From assembly GCA_000934455.1 (NCBI GenBank), contig KN887039.1, positions 46,474 to 88,004 on the forward strand: 41,531 bases of DNA, written 5' to 3'. Each line of letters starts with the position of its first letter. Position 1 is the first letter of the stretch. This DNA is from Apostichopus parvimensis. Its lineage: Eukaryota > Echinodermata > Holothuroidea > Aspidochirotida > Stichopodidae. A program made the translations under genes and the position numbers. Positions 40,201-41,531 of this stretch are shown piece by piece. Under the pieces are notes generated by a model. It had not been told where the DNA came from, ran no database searches, and worked only from the letters and a program-made list of their open reading frames with translations.

Positions 40201-41258
40201 ACATTTGCAACCTGACTTGTTCCAAATTTTACTTTACAGAAAACAGGCACTAATCTGCTTCACAGGTTGTTAGCAAACTAAACTTTGCACAAAGGCTAGC
40301 GGCTTTACTATAGTGTCAGTCGCACCAGCAATATAGCAACAAACTATTTACTACTTCAGCTTGTAACTGGACTATAACTTAAATGCAGATGATTACTTGC
40401 TAATATGACTAAGTTTCATCACATGGTCAGTGTCATGTTAAGCTTTCATGCTTTCATGGGCATGAATGCCACATTACAGGTGTAATGAATAGGTGAACAC
40501 TTGTCATAGAGGGAGAGTTGACTTCCATGATGACAGGCTGGTGTAGATACAGCTGATAGACATTTAGTAATACACTATGCTAAGCAGAAACAACCTATCT
40601 AAGCCCATTCTTCTCGACTGAGCATTTACTCGTGATTAAATATTGTGCTCTCGGCACAGTAAACGGTATGAAATGATGTGATAATTTCCTTCTGTCTATT
40701 CAACTGGATGGGACAGACATCTTAGAAATCATTTACAAATAAGAGACTGTTTATTCCCCTGACACCAACCACCCCTCCAGCCTTCACAATTCTTTCTTTG
40801 TGAGGACACATCTAAGGTTTTGTCCAGTCATTTGTATTTCTAACACTTTGCATTGAATCAGGTCGTCACCTTAGCACACTTTGCCCCTCATCACATTCAT
40901 ACCAACCCAACCCCTCCCTTTCCCATAAATTCCAGTATTCCTATGGCCTCAGTTATGAGCCACTGCTTCTTCTTGAAGTGTTTATTGTACACAGAGTAAA
41001 CGTATCTTACATTGGCCACCATCACAGAATCTAACTTGACTCACATATATCATAATCCCTTTCATTAGTAACAATAAATTAGCATATATTAATGAGCATG
41101 TTAACTAGCTAATTGCTGCCTCTCCCGCTGACAGGAATGAAGTATATGTTAATGAGCATGTTAACTAGCTAATTGCTGCCTCTCCTGCTCACAGGATGAT
41201 ATTTGCAGCGTTCAGTCATAGCAGTCCCTGTAGCCACATCTTATAATTGCTATTAGCT
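40201..41258. other. Intergenic sequence and probable 3' UTR of the minus-strand gene
   Basis: No coding seen. TTTATT (minus AATAAA) occurs at 40981-40986 and 40750-40755. The first would give a 3' UTR of about 275 bases for the gene ending at 41259. Confidence 0.5.
41081..41200. repeat. 60-bp tandem duplication
   Basis: Two copies, 41081-41140 and 41141-41200, share AATGAGCATGTTAACTAGCT and a TTGCTGCCTCTCC...GCT.ACAGGA end, with a few substitutions. It lies just past the stop of the minus-strand gene, probably in its 3' UTR. Confidence 0.9.
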
Positions 41259-41351
41259 TCAGGAAGAAGGCAGACCAGAACCTTGTTCAGATAAAGCATT
41301 CCGTAAAGTTTGTGTTCGTTCAGCGTCGATGAGCTCCATCTCTCGTACTTT
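41259..41351 (-). CDS. Terminal coding exon of an unidentified convergent gene (partial)
   Basis: On the minus strand an acceptor (TTTGTCTTCTAG) is followed by 30 codons and TGA (41259-41261). The peptide starts KVREMELIDAERTQTLRNAL and ends SEQGSGLPSS. Its composition suggests the end of an amphipathic helix followed by a short flexible tail. A minus-strand AATAAA (TTTATT at 40981-40986) lies about 275 bases past the stop. The remaining exons should lie to the right of the window. I do not recognise the protein. The gene is convergent with MICALL. Confidence 0.62.
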   Translation of the reverse strand, partial: KVREMELIDAERTQTLRNALSEQGSGLPSS

Positions 41352-41531
41352 CTAGAAGACAAATACAGAAATAACCGTTACGGTGACATGATAGAACAAA
41401 TAAACAGGGACCAAGAAAAGAGGAATGTATTGATACCACCTTAAAGGGTGTGAAGACTCGCGCAAAAAGAAACGTCTAATGCCGGTAATCTGACCTAGTT
41501 TCGAATGAGGTGTAACAGAAGTGTTAGACAC
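41352..41531 (-). other. Intron of the unidentified minus-strand gene
   Basis: On the minus strand this is pyrimidine-rich before the TTCTAG acceptor. No further exon is seen before the window ends. Confidence 0.45.

Overview
The window looks like animal nuclear DNA: AT-rich, intron-dominated, with GT-AG introns, a tRNA-derived SINE, many minisatellites and one 50-base assembly gap. A strongly diverged pair of overlapping segments at the gap suggests a highly heterozygous source. A marine invertebrate, perhaps an echinoderm, would fit, but the species is inferred and not shown.

The main gene runs left to right from about 5.25 to 33.99 kb and encodes a MICAL-like (MICALL) protein. Its 5' end, expected to carry the CH domain, is missing and probably lies left of the window. 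Seven exons are well supported: 5253-5335 (linker), 8805-11213 (LIM domain plus a long acidic, disordered region with five NPF motifs), 14908-14997 (proline-rich), 15501-15624, 16308-16407 and 17036-17271 (the bMERB Rab-binding domain), and 33871-33989 (lysine-rich tail and stop). Reading phase is kept across every junction. The family links Rab GTPases (bMERB) and EHD proteins (NPF) on recycling endosomes and has actin-related CH and LIM modules.

The last intron, 17.27-33.87 kb, is unusually long. It holds most of the minisatellites and three phase-compatible candidate exons: an alternative terminal exon with its own stop and poly(A) signals (21609-21667), and two short cassette exons of 30 and 24 nt (24752-24781 and 27709-27732) that begin with near-identical sequence. 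It also carries a degenerate repeat with DR4-type AGGTCA pairs (19.3-19.8 kb), a G-quadruplex-like tract, and the assembly gap with a 502-bp near-identical segment on either side.

Downstream of the MICALL stop come a probable 3' UTR and intergenic sequence, a GGGGCC-type minisatellite (38.7 kb) and a tRNA-Ser/Leu-like SINE (39.9-40.2 kb). At the right edge lies the terminal coding exon of a convergent, minus-strand gene (41259-41351) that I do not recognise. No rRNA, functional tRNA, CRISPR or operon-like structure was seen.
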